Assembly (NCBI GenBank): GCA_947369085.1
Contig: CANBJR010000021.1
Span: 1 to 38,354 of the forward strand
Source: an uncultured Clostridia bacterium
GTDB lineage: Bacteria > Bacillota > Clostridia > Oscillospirales > Acutalibacteraceae
DNA length: 38,354 nucleotides
Direction of reading: 5' to 3'
The position numbers and the translations under genes are program-made. Below the pieces are notes generated by a model, which was given only the letters and a program-made list of their open reading frames with translations, made no database searches and had not been told where the DNA came from. The stretch's first letter is position 1; each line of letters opens with the position of its first letter. Of this stretch, positions 14,494 through 24,129 are shown piece by piece.

Positions 14494-16362
14494 TTATTTG
14501 TTCTGCGCAAGCCAAATCAGTAAAACACTGATGTCGGCAGGCGATACGCCCGAAATTCTTGATGCCTGACCAATGTTAAGCGGCTTGATTTTGTTAAGCT
14601 TTTCCTGTGCCTCAAGGCGCAGACCTTTTATTTCACGATAGTCAAAAATCTTTGGCAAAAGCTTTGATTCAAGCTTTCTCATTTGCTCAACCTGCTTGAG
14701 CTGTTTTTGAATATAACCCTCATACTTGATTTCAATTTCAACCTGCTCAAAAATATTTGGGTCGAGCTGTGGTCTGTTTGTGTCGACAGTTTTAAGCTCC
14801 TCGTAGCCAAGCTGCGGACGTTTGAGTAAATCAATCAGACGAACACCTGTTGTAATTTCAGATGTTTCACGTGAAACAAGTATATTGTTAACTTCTTCTG
14901 TCGGTGAAATTACAGTCGATTTCAGACGTTTAATTTCAGTTTTTTTCTGTTCCTGCTTTTTAAGAAACTTATTATAGCGCTCCTCACTGATAAGTCCGAT
15001 TTCATAGCCAAGCGGTGTAAGTCTTTCATCGGCATTATCCTGACGAAGTACAAGCCTGTATTCACTTCGTGAAGTCATCATTCGGTAAGGCTCGCTAGCG
15101 CCCTTTGTCACAAGGTCGTCAACAAGTGTGCCGATGTAGGAATTATCGCGGGTGAAAACAACTTGCTCTTTGCCGAGTACTTTTAATGCGGCGTTGATTC
15201 CGGCAACAAGTCCCTGTGCGGCGGCTTCTTCGTAACCGGAGCTTCCGTTAAATTGTCCTGCGCCGTAAAGATTTGGAAAGTCCTTGAATTCAAGCGTTGC
15301 GTTCATAGCAAGCGGGTCAACGCAATCGTATTCAATTGCGTAGGCAGGGCGCATAATTACGCAGTGTTCAAGCCCTTTGATTGTATGGTAAAATTTCAGC
15401 TGTACTTCTTCAGGCAGTGACGAGCTCATTCCCTGCAAGTACATTTCTTCTGTGCCGAGTCCGCACGGCTCAATAAAAAGCTGGTGGCGGGGCTTGTCCT
15501 TGAAACGCATTATTTTATCCTCAAAACTCGGACAGTAACGAGGACCTACGCCCTCAATTCTGCCTGCATAAAGCGGAGAACGGTGAATGTTTTCAATAAT
15601 AACCTGCTTTGTGTTTTCGTTAGTCCAGCTTATGTGGCAGTCAACCTTATTTTCGCCGAGGTTTTCGGTTTCATACGAAAACGGCTGGGGAGGCTCGTCG
15701 CCCTTTTGCACTTCAAGCTCAGAAAAGTCGATTGAGCTTTTTAAAACCCTCGCAGGTGTGCCTGTTTTGAAACGGCGAAGCGGAAGTTCTAGATTTTTAA
15801 GACTTTTGCCAAGCTCTGTAGCAGGAAAAATTCCGTCGGGTCCGCTTTCATAGGAAACCTCGCCGACAAAAATTCGTCCGCCAAGATATGTACCTGTCGC
15901 AATTATAACAGCCTTGCACTCGTAAACAGCCAACATTCTTGTTGTGAGAGTGTAGCCGTGTTCGGATTTTTGAATTTCAGTAATTTCGGCTTGACGAAGC
16001 TCAAGATTCTTTTGAAGCTCAAGTTTGTGCTTCATTGTGTCGGAATATTTACGCCTGTCAATTTGCGCACGAAGTGAGTGAACGGCAGGGCCTTTGCCTC
16101 GGTTTAACATTCGGGACTGCAAAAAACATTCATCGGCAGTCTTGCCCATTTCACCGCCGAGAGCATCAATTTCACGCACAAGGTGTCCTTTTGCAGTTCC
16201 TCCGATAGAGGGATTGCAGGGGCAGTTGCCTACAGCGTCCATATTTATGGTAAAAATAGCAGTTTTACATCCAAGACGTGCAGACGCAAGAGCCGCCTCA
16301 ATTCCGGCATGACCTGCGCCGATAACGGCTACGTCATAATTTCCTGCAAAATAAGTTGTCAT
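14494..16362 (-). CDS. mnmG: tRNA uridine 5-carboxymethylaminomethyl modification enzyme MnmG
   Basis: FAD protein (GidA) that with MnmE installs the 5-carboxymethylaminomethyl group at wobble U34. The 622 residues show VAVIGAGHAGIEAALASARLG (11-31, FAD site), CNPSIGGTAKGHLVREIDALGG, DNADERLTPLGYEIGL and a C-terminal ISGVSPADISVLLIWL. ATG 16362 has GGAG 8 bases upstream. It is 79 bases downstream of mnmE and 12 bases upstream of rsmG. Codons about 495-500 (LVSRETS) contain a perfect parS site, so this gene also serves as a ParB-loading site. Confidence 0.97.
   Translation of the reverse strand: MTTYFAGNYDVAVIGAGHAGIEAALASARLGCKTAIFTINMDAVGNCPCNPSIGGTAKGHLVREIDALGGEMGKTADECFLQSRMLNRGKGPAVHSLRAQIDRRKYSDTMKHKLELQKNLELRQAEITEIQKSEHGYTLTTRMLAVYECKAVIIATGTYLGGRIFVGEVSYESGPDGIFPATELGKSLKNLELPLRRFKTGTPARVLKSSIDFSELEVQKGDEPPQPFSYETENLGENKVDCHISWTNENTKQVIIENIHRSPLYAGRIEGVGPRYCPSFEDKIMRFKDKPRHQLFIEPCGLGTEEMYLQGMSSSLPEEVQLKFYHTIKGLEHCVIMRPAYAIEYDCVDPLAMNATLEFKDFPNLYGAGQFNGSSGYEEAAAQGLVAGINAALKVLGKEQVVFTRDNSYIGTLVDDLVTKGASEPYRMMTSRSEYRLVLRQDNADERLTPLGYEIGLISEERYNKFLKKQEQKKTEIKRLKSTVISPTEEVNNILVSRETSEITTGVRLIDLLKRPQLGYEELKTVDTNRPQLDPNIFEQVEIEIKYEGYIQKQLKQVEQMRKLESKLLPKIFDYREIKGLRLEAQEKLNKIKPLNIGQASRISGVSPADISVLLIWLAQNK
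14863..14878. promoter_or_regulatory. parS site inside mnmG
   Basis: A second perfect TGTTTCACGTGAAACA, within mnmG codons specifying VSRET. It is 2.3 kb from the parA-proximal site, making a two-site origin-side centromere cluster in this window. Confidence 0.93.
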
Positions 16363-16441
16363 ATAATCAACTCCAATTATAAATTAGGAATTTTGATACA
16401 GCATAATATTTATTTTAATTTGCTTGTTTAAAAATTTGCCT

Positions 16442-17809
16442 TTATTTGCCCACGCAGAAGTTGTGGAACACCCTGTCTATTACTTCGTCACTTGTCTTTT
16501 CACCCGTCAGTTCCAAAAGCTCGGAAATTGCGTCCTCAAGCGAAACGGTTACTGCATCAAAAGTCATACCCAAAGAAAGAGCGTTTTGCGCTTCCTCAAC
16601 AGAGCTGAGCGCATTGCTTACCGCCAAACGCTGACGTTCATTTGAGAGTATTCCCTCACTTGGATTCAAACTTGCCGTTCCTGCAATTTCTTCAACTGCT
16701 TTTACAAGCTCCTCGTGTCCTTCACCGTTTACGGCTGAAATGTATACTATCTTGCTGATATTATTTGAAATATAGCTTATATCAAGTCTTTGCTCAAGGT
16801 CAGTTTTGTTTATTATCGCAATTGAGGGAACATCCTTTGCCGAATCGAGCAGGACTCTGTCCTCACCATCAAGCTCACGGCTGTTGTCAAACACTGCAAG
16901 CAGAAGTCCGCATTGCGAAAGTCGCTTTCTTGCACGGTCAACACCGATTTTTTCAACAGCATCCTCTGTTTCACGCAAGCCGGCGGTGTCACTCAGACGA
17001 AGAATTACGTCACCGACAAGCACTGTATCTTCGACAATGTCCCTCGTTGTTCCCGGAATGTCGGTGACAATGCTCTTTTCACAACCCGACAGCAGATTCA
17101 TAAGCGTGCTTTTGCCGACGTTCGGTTTGCCTGCAATTACAGTGTCTATTCCCTGCTTTACAGCCTGACCGCTGTCGTAGCTTGAGAGAAGCTTTTCAAG
17201 CGTTAGTATTGAAGATTTGCACGCGTCAATAATCATATCGTCTGTAACTTCGGAAATATCCTCTTCGGGATAATCCGCCCACGCAGAAAGGTGAGCCGTA
17301 ATAGAAAGCAAATCATTTTTTACACTGTCAATCTTCCTGCGGAGAGCACCGTCCTTTACAAAAAGCGCGGCTCTGGCGGCTGATTTGCTTTTTGCGCTGA
17401 TTAAATCGATTACAGCCTCAGCCTCGGTTAAATCAATTTTGCCGTTCAGAAATGCTCTTTTTGTAAACTCGCCCGCCTGTGCAGGATATGCGCCTGCCGA
17501 AAGTGCGGCACGCAAAACCTGCTTTGTCAGGTAAATTCCGCCGTGACAGGATAGCTCGACAACATCCTCGCCCGTGTAACTGTGAGGCGCACGGAAAACA
17601 AGTGCGACAGCTTCGTCAATTTCTTCGCAGTTGTGACAAATTTTGCCGAAAGCGGCTGTGTAGCCTTTCATCTCGGTGATTTTCTTGTTATTTATATTTT
17701 TAAATATTTTGTCGGCAATTTCAAGTGCATTTTCGCCTGAAATTCTGATTACGCCGATTCCTCCCTCGCCCTGTGCAGTGCTTATGGCGGCAATCGTTTT
17801 TTCACTCAT
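16442..17809 (-). CDS. mnmE: tRNA modification GTPase MnmE
   Basis: GTPase partner of MnmG in wobble-uridine modification. The 455 residues contain the folate-binding N-domain, the helical domain and an inserted G domain. G1 GKPNVGKST is at 227-235, DIPGTTRD and DTAGLRE follow near 255 and 275, NKTD is near 345, and the C-terminus FCVGK carries the conserved cysteine. The start ATG 17809 has AGGGTGAT 5 bases upstream. A terminator after jag separates it from the yidC operon; no convincing promoter was recognised in the 153-base gap. Confidence 0.97.
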   Translation of the reverse strand: MSEKTIAAISTAQGEGGIGVIRISGENALEIADKIFKNINNKKITEMKGYTAAFGKICHNCEEIDEAVALVFRAPHSYTGEDVVELSCHGGIYLTKQVLRAALSAGAYPAQAGEFTKRAFLNGKIDLTEAEAVIDLISAKSKSAARAALFVKDGALRRKIDSVKNDLLSITAHLSAWADYPEEDISEVTDDMIIDACKSSILTLEKLLSSYDSGQAVKQGIDTVIAGKPNVGKSTLMNLLSGCEKSIVTDIPGTTRDIVEDTVLVGDVILRLSDTAGLRETEDAVEKIGVDRARKRLSQCGLLLAVFDNSRELDGEDRVLLDSAKDVPSIAIINKTDLEQRLDISYISNNISKIVYISAVNGEGHEELVKAVEEIAGTASLNPSEGILSNERQRLAVSNALSSVEEAQNALSLGMTFDAVTVSLEDAISELLELTGEKTSDEVIDRVFHNFCVGK

Positions 17810-17935
17810 ACAACATCACCCTTAGAAATTATGAAATATAAAAGATGTTTTGTAAAAAACCGAGTATAAATTAATATGATAAAATTTACGGCAAAAGCGA
17901 AATAAAATAAACCCTTTAACAATGTTTTATAAAAC

Positions 17936-17957
17936 AAAAAGGGCGGATAAACCGCCC
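17936..17957 (-). terminator. jag terminator
   Basis: GGGCGG/CCGCCC stem with a short AT loop and a T-run (TTTTTGTTTT) on the minus strand, directly after the jag stop. It ends the rpmH-rnpA-yidD-yidC-jag operon. Confidence 0.85.
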
Positions 17958-17962
17958 CTTAA

Positions 17963-18754
17963 TTATTTGTCTATTCTTCCGTAAAGACCGGTGCCGTCGC
18001 CCTCGTTAAGGGGCTTTCTGTCAGGATTAACGGCAGGAGTATTATTATTACTGCGGTTTGCATTATACGGACGTCTGCCGCCTCTGCCCTTGTTGTAACC
18101 GCCCCTGTGGAAATTGTTCTTTACCTTTGGGTCGGGACCGATAACAACATGACGGTTAGCGTTTTCACCCTCACTCCACGAAATAGCTCCGTTTACCTTT
18201 TGAACAGCTGTGTGGATAATTCTTCTCTCGTAGGGATTCATAGGCTCAAGGTTTGTTCTTCTGCCTGACTTAACAGCCTTGAAAGCAAGCTTTCTGCCGA
18301 GAATTTCAAGAGTTTTTTCTCTTTTTTCTCTGTAGTTGCCTGTGTCGATTGTAACCTTGAAGTATCCGCTGTCCGCATGATTTGCAACAAGACTTGTAAG
18401 ATACTGGAGAGAATCGAGAGTTTCGCCTCTTCTGCCGATTACAAAACCAACGTCCTCGCCCGAAAGGTCAAATTCAACTCCGCCTTCAATTGGCTTCTTT
18501 TCAATTTCAACGTTTGAAAGATTCATTTTGTCAAGGATGTTTCTCAAAAATTCCTCAGCCTTATCTTCGGGAGCAGCCTTAAGTGTTACCTTAACTTTTG
18601 CAGGAGCGCCGCCGAAAAGACCAAACTTCTTTTTTTCGGCACGCTGGATAAGTTCAAATTCAACCTCGTCCGTATCACTAAGACCAAGCTGTTTTTTTGC
18701 GTCGTTAAGAGCGTCAAGCTCTGTTTCACCAACGCCGATTACTTCTTTAATCAC
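17963..18754 (-). CDS. jag: RNA-binding protein KhpB/Jag (EloR)
   Basis: RNA-binding regulator linked to elongation in Firmicutes. The 263 residues hold a Jag-N domain (1-50, VIGVGETELDALNDAKKQLG), a KH domain with GFVIGRRGETLDSLQYLTSL (about 107-127) and an R3H domain with MNPYERRIIHTAVQ (about 175-190). A basic, Gly/Arg/Asn-rich tail (about 215-250) follows, longer than in B. subtilis Jag and probably RNA-binding. The start is GTG 18754 with AAGGTG 8 bases upstream. It begins 37 bases after yidC, in the conserved yidC-jag order. Confidence 0.93.
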   Translation of the reverse strand: MIKEVIGVGETELDALNDAKKQLGLSDTDEVEFELIQRAEKKKFGLFGGAPAKVKVTLKAAPEDKAEEFLRNILDKMNLSNVEIEKKPIEGGVEFDLSGEDVGFVIGRRGETLDSLQYLTSLVANHADSGYFKVTIDTGNYREKREKTLEILGRKLAFKAVKSGRRTNLEPMNPYERRIIHTAVQKVNGAISWSEGENANRHVVIGPDPKVKNNFHRGGYNKGRGGRRPYNANRSNNNTPAVNPDRKPLNEGDGTGLYGRIDK

Positions 18755-18791
18755 GATTTTTCACCTTTATTTCGTTTGAATATATTAAAAA

Positions 18792-19778
18792 TTATTTTTT
18801 CTTTTTCTTCTTTGCGTTTGCACCCTCGCCTGATTTAAGCTCGTGAGGTGCGTAAACATAAGGGATTTTTGCTTCGTTTTCGAGCATTGCGGCAACGTGT
18901 CTTGCCTCTGAATTTGCAGTAAGCTGAACCGGGCTGAAAATCTTACCCAGCACAATTGACTGAACAAGGCTGATTACAGCTGAAATAATCCAGTAAAATG
19001 CAACTGCGGCAGGAACGGTGTAAGCGATATATGCGGAAAACAGTGGCAGAATAAACAGCATAACCTTCATACAGCCCTGCTGCTGAGCCATCTGATTTTT
19101 GTTAATAGCTGTCATAACAAGCTGTGAGCCGATGTTTGAAGCAAAGCAGAGAACCGGGAACAGAATGTACCAGGAGAAAAGACCGAAATCCTTAGGGATT
19201 GCAAGCAAATCAACACCGAAGGTGTTAAAGCCTGCGGTAAACATCTGGATTGTAGAAATTTCCTGTGCATTAAATATTCCCTGAATAGCCTCTGTATTCA
19301 TAATATTGGGGAAAATTTTAAGTAAGCTGATTTCCTGATAGGTGGGATTTGCGCTTGCGGAATACCCCGGAATTGTGTTGATATAGGAAATTGCACTGCT
19401 TACGTCATTACTGTTTAAGTGAAGAGTATTGGTAAGCGGATAGGCAACTGCGTAGAAAATACCCAAAATTACAAGTAGCGGAATAATGGTTGTAAGACAA
19501 CCGCCCATGGGCTTAACGCCCTCTTTTTCGTAGAGCTTGTTAAGCTCCTCGGAATATTTTTCTCTGTTGTTGCCGTACTTTTCCTGAAGCTCCTTTTGCT
19601 TTTTGGAAAGCTTTGCAGTACCCGCCATAGACTTTTGCTGTTTAACGGAAAACGGGAATAAAACAAGCTTAATAATGAGCGTAAATACGATAATAGAAAG
19701 ACCGAAATCCTTGAGAATATAGAAAGCTCCCCAGAGTATGTAGCCCAGCAAGCTTCCGAGAAATCCGAAGATTTGCAT
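18792..19778 (-). CDS. yidC: Membrane protein insertase YidC (SpoIIIJ-type)
   Basis: Inserts membrane proteins alone or with SecYEG. The 328 residues show an N-terminal hydrophobic segment without a lipobox, the core helix pair with GLSIIVFTLIIKLVLFPFSV (about 26-45, carrying the conserved Arg/Lys region), the cytoplasmic QQKSMAGTAKLSKKQKELQ coiled hairpin, further helices to about 285, and a lysine-rich C-terminal tail (AKKKKKK) that may contact ribosomes. ATG 19778 has GAGGT 7 bases upstream. Confidence 0.95.
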   Translation of the reverse strand: MQIFGFLGSLLGYILWGAFYILKDFGLSIIVFTLIIKLVLFPFSVKQQKSMAGTAKLSKKQKELQEKYGNNREKYSEELNKLYEKEGVKPMGGCLTTIIPLLVILGIFYAVAYPLTNTLHLNSNDVSSAISYINTIPGYSASANPTYQEISLLKIFPNIMNTEAIQGIFNAQEISTIQMFTAGFNTFGVDLLAIPKDFGLFSWYILFPVLCFASNIGSQLVMTAINKNQMAQQQGCMKVMLFILPLFSAYIAYTVPAAVAFYWIISAVISLVQSIVLGKIFSPVQLTANSEARHVAAMLENEAKIPYVYAPHELKSGEGANAKKKKKK

Positions 19779-19836
19779 ATTGTTACCTCACTTTTGAGTA
19801 AAATGTGCAATCACAGCAAATACAATATGCGTGTTG

Positions 19837-20070
19837 CTAATTTCTCCTGCCTGTTCTTTTTTCGGGAACAGGGTCATAGCCGCCCTTTGAAAATGGATTG
19901 CAGCGCAGAATACGCCAAAAAGTAAGTGCAAAGCCCTTTAACGCGCCGAAACGCTCAATAGCCTCGATTCCGTACTGCGAACAGGTGGGAATGTACTTGC
20001 AGTTAGCTCCCAAATGCGGAGAAACGGCGGCTTGATAAAATTTAATCAGAGCAATCAGTATTTTTTTCAT
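19837..20070 (-). CDS. yidD: Membrane protein insertion efficiency factor YidD
   Basis: Small factor that assists YidC-mediated insertion. The 77 residues match the family: a hydrophobic-amphipathic N-terminus [20 protein letters not shown], then [19 protein letters not shown], and [17 protein letters not shown] 20070 has TAAGGT 5 bases upstream. It lies between rnpA and yidC as usual; the 138-base gap after rnpA holds AT-rich repeats. Confidence 0.93.
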   Translation of the reverse strand: MKKILIALIKFYQAAVSPHLGANCKYIPTCSQYGIEAIERFGALKGFALTFWRILRCNPFSKGGYDPVPEKRTGRRN

Positions 20071-20208
20071 TTTTACCTTAAGTTAAATTTCAATTAACAA
20101 TTTAGGTCGGGAAAATAATTTATAATATATGAAAACTTCGTTTCCCGAATTTATTTACAATTCGGACGAAAGCCGCCGCAATTGATAATTATTAATTTTA
20201 ATTGATAA

Positions 20209-20544
20209 TTATTTAAAAACATCTGCTGCTTTCAATTGCTTCTTCATAGCGTTCAAAACAGTCTGCGACTTAACATAGGGGGTTTTGCCCCTTGCTACAA
20301 AAACAAAATCGTACCCCTGCTTTAAATCAGGATAGAGTTCATAGTAAGCTGCCCTGATAACACGCCTTGCTCTGGAGCGCTTGACAGCTTTGCCGACCTT
20401 TTTGCCTGTGGTAATTCCGAAACGCAGGTTATTGTTTTTATTTTTCATTACATAAGTTACAAGTACAGGACTTACGAAGGATTTTCCCCTTTTGTACAGA
20501 CGGGAAAAATCCCTGTTATCCTTTAAAGTGATATATTCACTCAT
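20209..20544 (-). CDS. rnpA: Ribonuclease P protein component
   Basis: Protein subunit of RNase P, which matures tRNA 5' ends. The 111 residues include the substrate-binding FSRLYKRGKSF, then LRFGITTGKKVGKAVKRSRARRVIRAAYYE, the basic RNR-like motif that contacts the RNA. ATG 20544 has GGTGG 6 bases upstream. It follows rpmH with a symmetric hairpin between them, typical of the rpmH-rnpA pair and likely to reduce read-through. Confidence 0.94.
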   Translation of the reverse strand: MSEYITLKDNRDFSRLYKRGKSFVSPVLVTYVMKNKNNNLRFGITTGKKVGKAVKRSRARRVIRAAYYELYPDLKQGYDFVFVARGKTPYVKSQTVLNAMKKQLKAADVFK

Positions 20545-20580
20545 TTTTACACCACCGGGCAGCCGAGCACTCTAAAAAAG

Positions 20581-20606
20581 AAAGACCACCGAACAAAGTG
20601 GTCTTT
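20581..20606 (-). terminator. Hairpin between rpmH and rnpA
   Basis: AAAGACCAC/GTGGTCTTT stem with an 8-base loop and T-runs on either strand. It begins 6 bases after the rpmH stop and probably attenuates transcription into rnpA. Confidence 0.8.
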
Positions 20607-20611
20607 TTTTC

Positions 20612-20746
20612 TTAATAAGACAACCTTTTTCTGCCTTTAGCTCTTCTTCTTGCTAAAACTTTTTTACCGTTTGATGTAGCCATTCTCTTTCTGAAGCCGT
20701 GCTCCTTCTTTCTGTGGAGCTTCTTAGGCTGATATGTTCTCAACAT
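20612..20746 (-). CDS. rpmH: 50S ribosomal protein L34
   Basis: Ribosomal protein of 44 residues. It reads [20 protein letters not shown] and ends [12 protein letters not shown], the complete L34 signature (usual length 44). ATG 20746 has GGAGGT 8 bases upstream, and a strong promoter lies about 50 bases further. It heads the rnpA-yidD-yidC-jag operon. Confidence 0.97.
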   Translation of the reverse strand: MLRTYQPKKLHRKKEHGFRKRMATSNGKKVLARRRAKGRKRLSY

Positions 20747-20787
20747 AGGTGAAAACCTCCCTTCAAAATATAACCTTGCAATATAGC

Positions 20788-20816
20788 ATTATACCGTAGT
20801 TTTCAAAATTCGTCAA
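20788..20816 (-). promoter_or_regulatory. rpmH promoter
   Basis: TTGACG (complement of 20811-20816), 17-base spacer, TATAAT (complement of 20788-20793); near consensus, as expected for a ribosomal-protein operon. Confidence 0.85.
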
Positions 20817-20861
20817 GTGTTTTATTTCGAAAAGAGAAAATTTTATTCAGCACATAAAGCT

Positions 20862-20918
20862 GTTTTTTTAAACGTTATAAGCGTTGGACTTGAATTATAA
20901 ATCAGTAGCTCGGACTGT
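20862..20918 (+). repeat. Family A element, copy A8 (truncated)
   Basis: Left half only, TTTTTTTAAACGTTATAAG to about CTCGGACTG; the rest is replaced by a MITE-like unit. It forms an inverted pair with A9. Confidence 0.75.
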
Positions 20919-20926
20919 TTAAGTTT

Positions 20927-21172
20927 GGAGTGTGGAGAGTGGAGTTGCGGTCGAGAGTATAGCTTGTTATAATTCAAAGGTAAAATTCCCGAATTTATTT
21001 ATATGCGGCTTTGCCGCAGAGATAAATTTTAATTATGTAGCGGCGAACTGTGTTCGCAAAAACGTTACCTATATATCGATTTTCCCACGACAAACATACT
21101 TTTATACTAAACACGCACTATTATAAATTAGGAGCGGAGCGACCATTAACTCCACTCTTCACTCTCCACACT
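20927..21172. repeat. MITE-like repeat R3 between inverted family A copies
   Basis: About 245 bp with terminal inverted repeats (AGTGTGGAGAGTGGAGTT at the left and its approximate complement ending at 21172). Order of modules matches R1: GGTCGAG, TTATATGCGGCTTTGCCG, a GTAGCGGCGAACTGTGTTCGC unit in the place of family B, AACGTTACCTATATATCG, ACACGCACTATTATAAATTAG, GGAGCGGAGCGACC. The 20747-21335 gap contains no convincing gene. Confidence 0.75.
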
Positions 21173-21189
21173 AAAATATATCTTGTTTA

Positions 21190-21277
21190 GTTGTATCCTG
21201 CGTTAGAGTCTGATTAATGCACAGTTACCGAGATACCGAGCTATAATTCAAAACCGACTTATATAACGTTTAAAAAA
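21190..21277 (-). repeat. Family A element, copy A9
   Basis: Inverted full copy ending AACGTTTAAAAAA. With A8 it brackets R3, giving a 415-bp composite with inverted outer ends. Confidence 0.78.
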
Positions 21278-21288
21278 TACAAAAAAGC

Positions 21289-21309
21289 CGGAGCATAAAC
21301 AATGCTCCG
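21289..21309 (-). terminator. ROK kinase terminator
   Basis: CGGAGCAT/ATGCTCCG stem, 5-base loop, then GCTTTTTTG on the minus strand; 27 bases after the gene's stop. Confidence 0.85.
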
Positions 21310-21335
21310 ACCTTGTATTATTGTATTAACAAAAA

Positions 21336-22286
21336 TCAATCTAAATAAGCCGCACCGATAATGCCTGCGTCGTTGCCGAGCGTGCATTTGCAGATAACAG
21401 TCTGCTTGTCGTTGTGCTTTGTGTAGCGTTCACGCTCAACGTATGAACGGACTGGACCGAGAAGATTTTCGCCCTCATTTGAAATTCCGCCGCCGATACA
21501 GAGCACGTCGGGCTGGAAAATGTTGATAATATTCACAAGACCGCATGAAAGGTAGCTTATATACTCCTCAACAACTGCCTTTGCAGTCGGGTCGCCGTCA
21601 CGCATTGCGTCAAACGCAGTTCTGCCGTTTACCTTGTTGATATCGCCGTCACATAGCTTGAGCATATAGCTGAATTCAAGCTTTTCGGAAAGAATTCTCT
21701 GCTTTGTAAGGGCGATAAGTCCTGTTGCGGAAGCGTATGTTTCCCAACAGCCGCGTCTGCCGCAGGCACATTCCTTGCCGTCCTTGACAATAACCATATG
21801 ACCCAACTCGGCACCTGCAAAGTTTGAACCGCTGTAGATTTTGCCGTCAATGATGATTCCTCCGCCGACGCCTGTGCCGAGTGTAATTGCAACGGCATTT
21901 TTTGTGCCCTTTGCACTGCCTGCAAGGTACTCGCCGAGAGCAGCAGCGTTTGCGTCGTTTTCAATATGAACCTTTTTGCCGAGTCTTTCCTCCATCATTT
22001 CAACAACTTCCCAGTTGTGGAAGAACAGGTTTGCAGAGTATTCGATTACGCCTGTTTTTGGGTTAACCGCACCCGGAACGCCGATACCTACCGACTCAAT
22101 ATCGTCCATAGTAATCTTTGCTTTTTCAACGGCTTTCTTTGCCACCTCAGCCATGCTGTCGCAAATCTCGCTTTCGGGACGGGGAACAGCAGTTTTACAG
22201 GAGGCCTTTGCTACGATTTTATATTTTTTATCAACTACGCCGGCTACAATGTTTGTGCCGCCAAGGTCAATGCCGAGTCTGTACAT
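21336..22286 (-). CDS. glcK: ROK-family glucokinase
   Basis: ATP-dependent sugar kinase, most likely phosphorylating glucose to glucose-6-phosphate. The 316 residues (ATG 22286, AGGATG about 8 bases upstream) begin MYRLGIDLGGTNIVAGVVD, the ATP phosphate loop. They continue with HIENDANAAALGE near residue 105, GTGVGGGIIIDG near 137 and the zinc motif CACGRRGCWE near 175. An ORF extension upstream of Met22286 lacks a ribosome site. The gene lies 116 bases after guaB and has its own likely -10. Substrate preference is inferred from the family; a ROK repressor is excluded because no helix-turn-helix precedes the kinase domain. Confidence 0.88.
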   Translation of the reverse strand: MYRLGIDLGGTNIVAGVVDKKYKIVAKASCKTAVPRPESEICDSMAEVAKKAVEKAKITMDDIESVGIGVPGAVNPKTGVIEYSANLFFHNWEVVEMMEERLGKKVHIENDANAAALGEYLAGSAKGTKNAVAITLGTGVGGGIIIDGKIYSGSNFAGAELGHMVIVKDGKECACGRRGCWETYASATGLIALTKQRILSEKLEFSYMLKLCDGDINKVNGRTAFDAMRDGDPTAKAVVEEYISYLSCGLVNIINIFQPDVLCIGGGISNEGENLLGPVRSYVERERYTKHNDKQTVICKCTLGNDAGIIGAAYLD

Positions 22287-22367
22287 ATTAGAACATCCTT
22301 TATTGTTTATTTTGAAGTTGTCACGGAACACAAACATATTGTTTCCGAAAATTGCGGTATTAAACTA

Positions 22368-22373
22368 ATTATA
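22368..22373 (-). promoter_or_regulatory. Probable glcK -10 element
   Basis: TGATATAAT on the minus strand (TATAAT with TG one base upstream, an extended -10), 30 bases beyond the guaB stop; no clear -35. Confidence 0.45.
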
Positions 22374-22402
22374 TCACATATTTGAAAGCGTAAGTACTTG
22401 TT

Positions 22403-23917
<1,515 letters not shown>

Positions 23918-23932
23918 TTATTATTAACTTTT

Positions 23933-23961
23933 ATTATATCAAATCCATTTTGGTTTAGCAA
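23933..23961 (-). promoter_or_regulatory. guaB promoter
   Basis: TTGCTA (complement of 23956-23961), 17 bases, TATAAT (complement of 23933-23938). No purine riboswitch fold is apparent in the short leader. Confidence 0.6.
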
Positions 23962-23998
23962 TAATAAAATATAAATTTTACGCAATTATTTTTGTGTA

Positions 23999-24027
23999 TT
24001 GACAACGCATAATATTAAATATAAAAT
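23999..24027 (+). promoter_or_regulatory. Lipoprotein gene promoter
   Basis: TTGACA at 23999-24004, 17-base spacer, TAAAAT at 24022-24027, leaving a leader of about 95 bases. Confidence 0.65.
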
Positions 24028-24129
24028 TATTGTTAAACAACTCAGGGTTATTGCGATGCAGTTGTGTAATTAAGAAGGAAATTATAAATTAAAATCGTGC
24101 TTTGACTTAAAAATATAGGAGATTATAAA

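Noticed and set aside
18211..18219. Perfect DnaA box inside jag
   Set aside because: It encodes the conserved IIHTAV segment of the R3H domain; a single box in coding sequence is expected by chance.
20932..21126. 64-aa plus-strand ORF
   Set aside because: It lies wholly inside the MITE-like repeat R3, has no ribosome site, and shares KNVTYISI-type peptides with another repeat-borne ORF near 28770.
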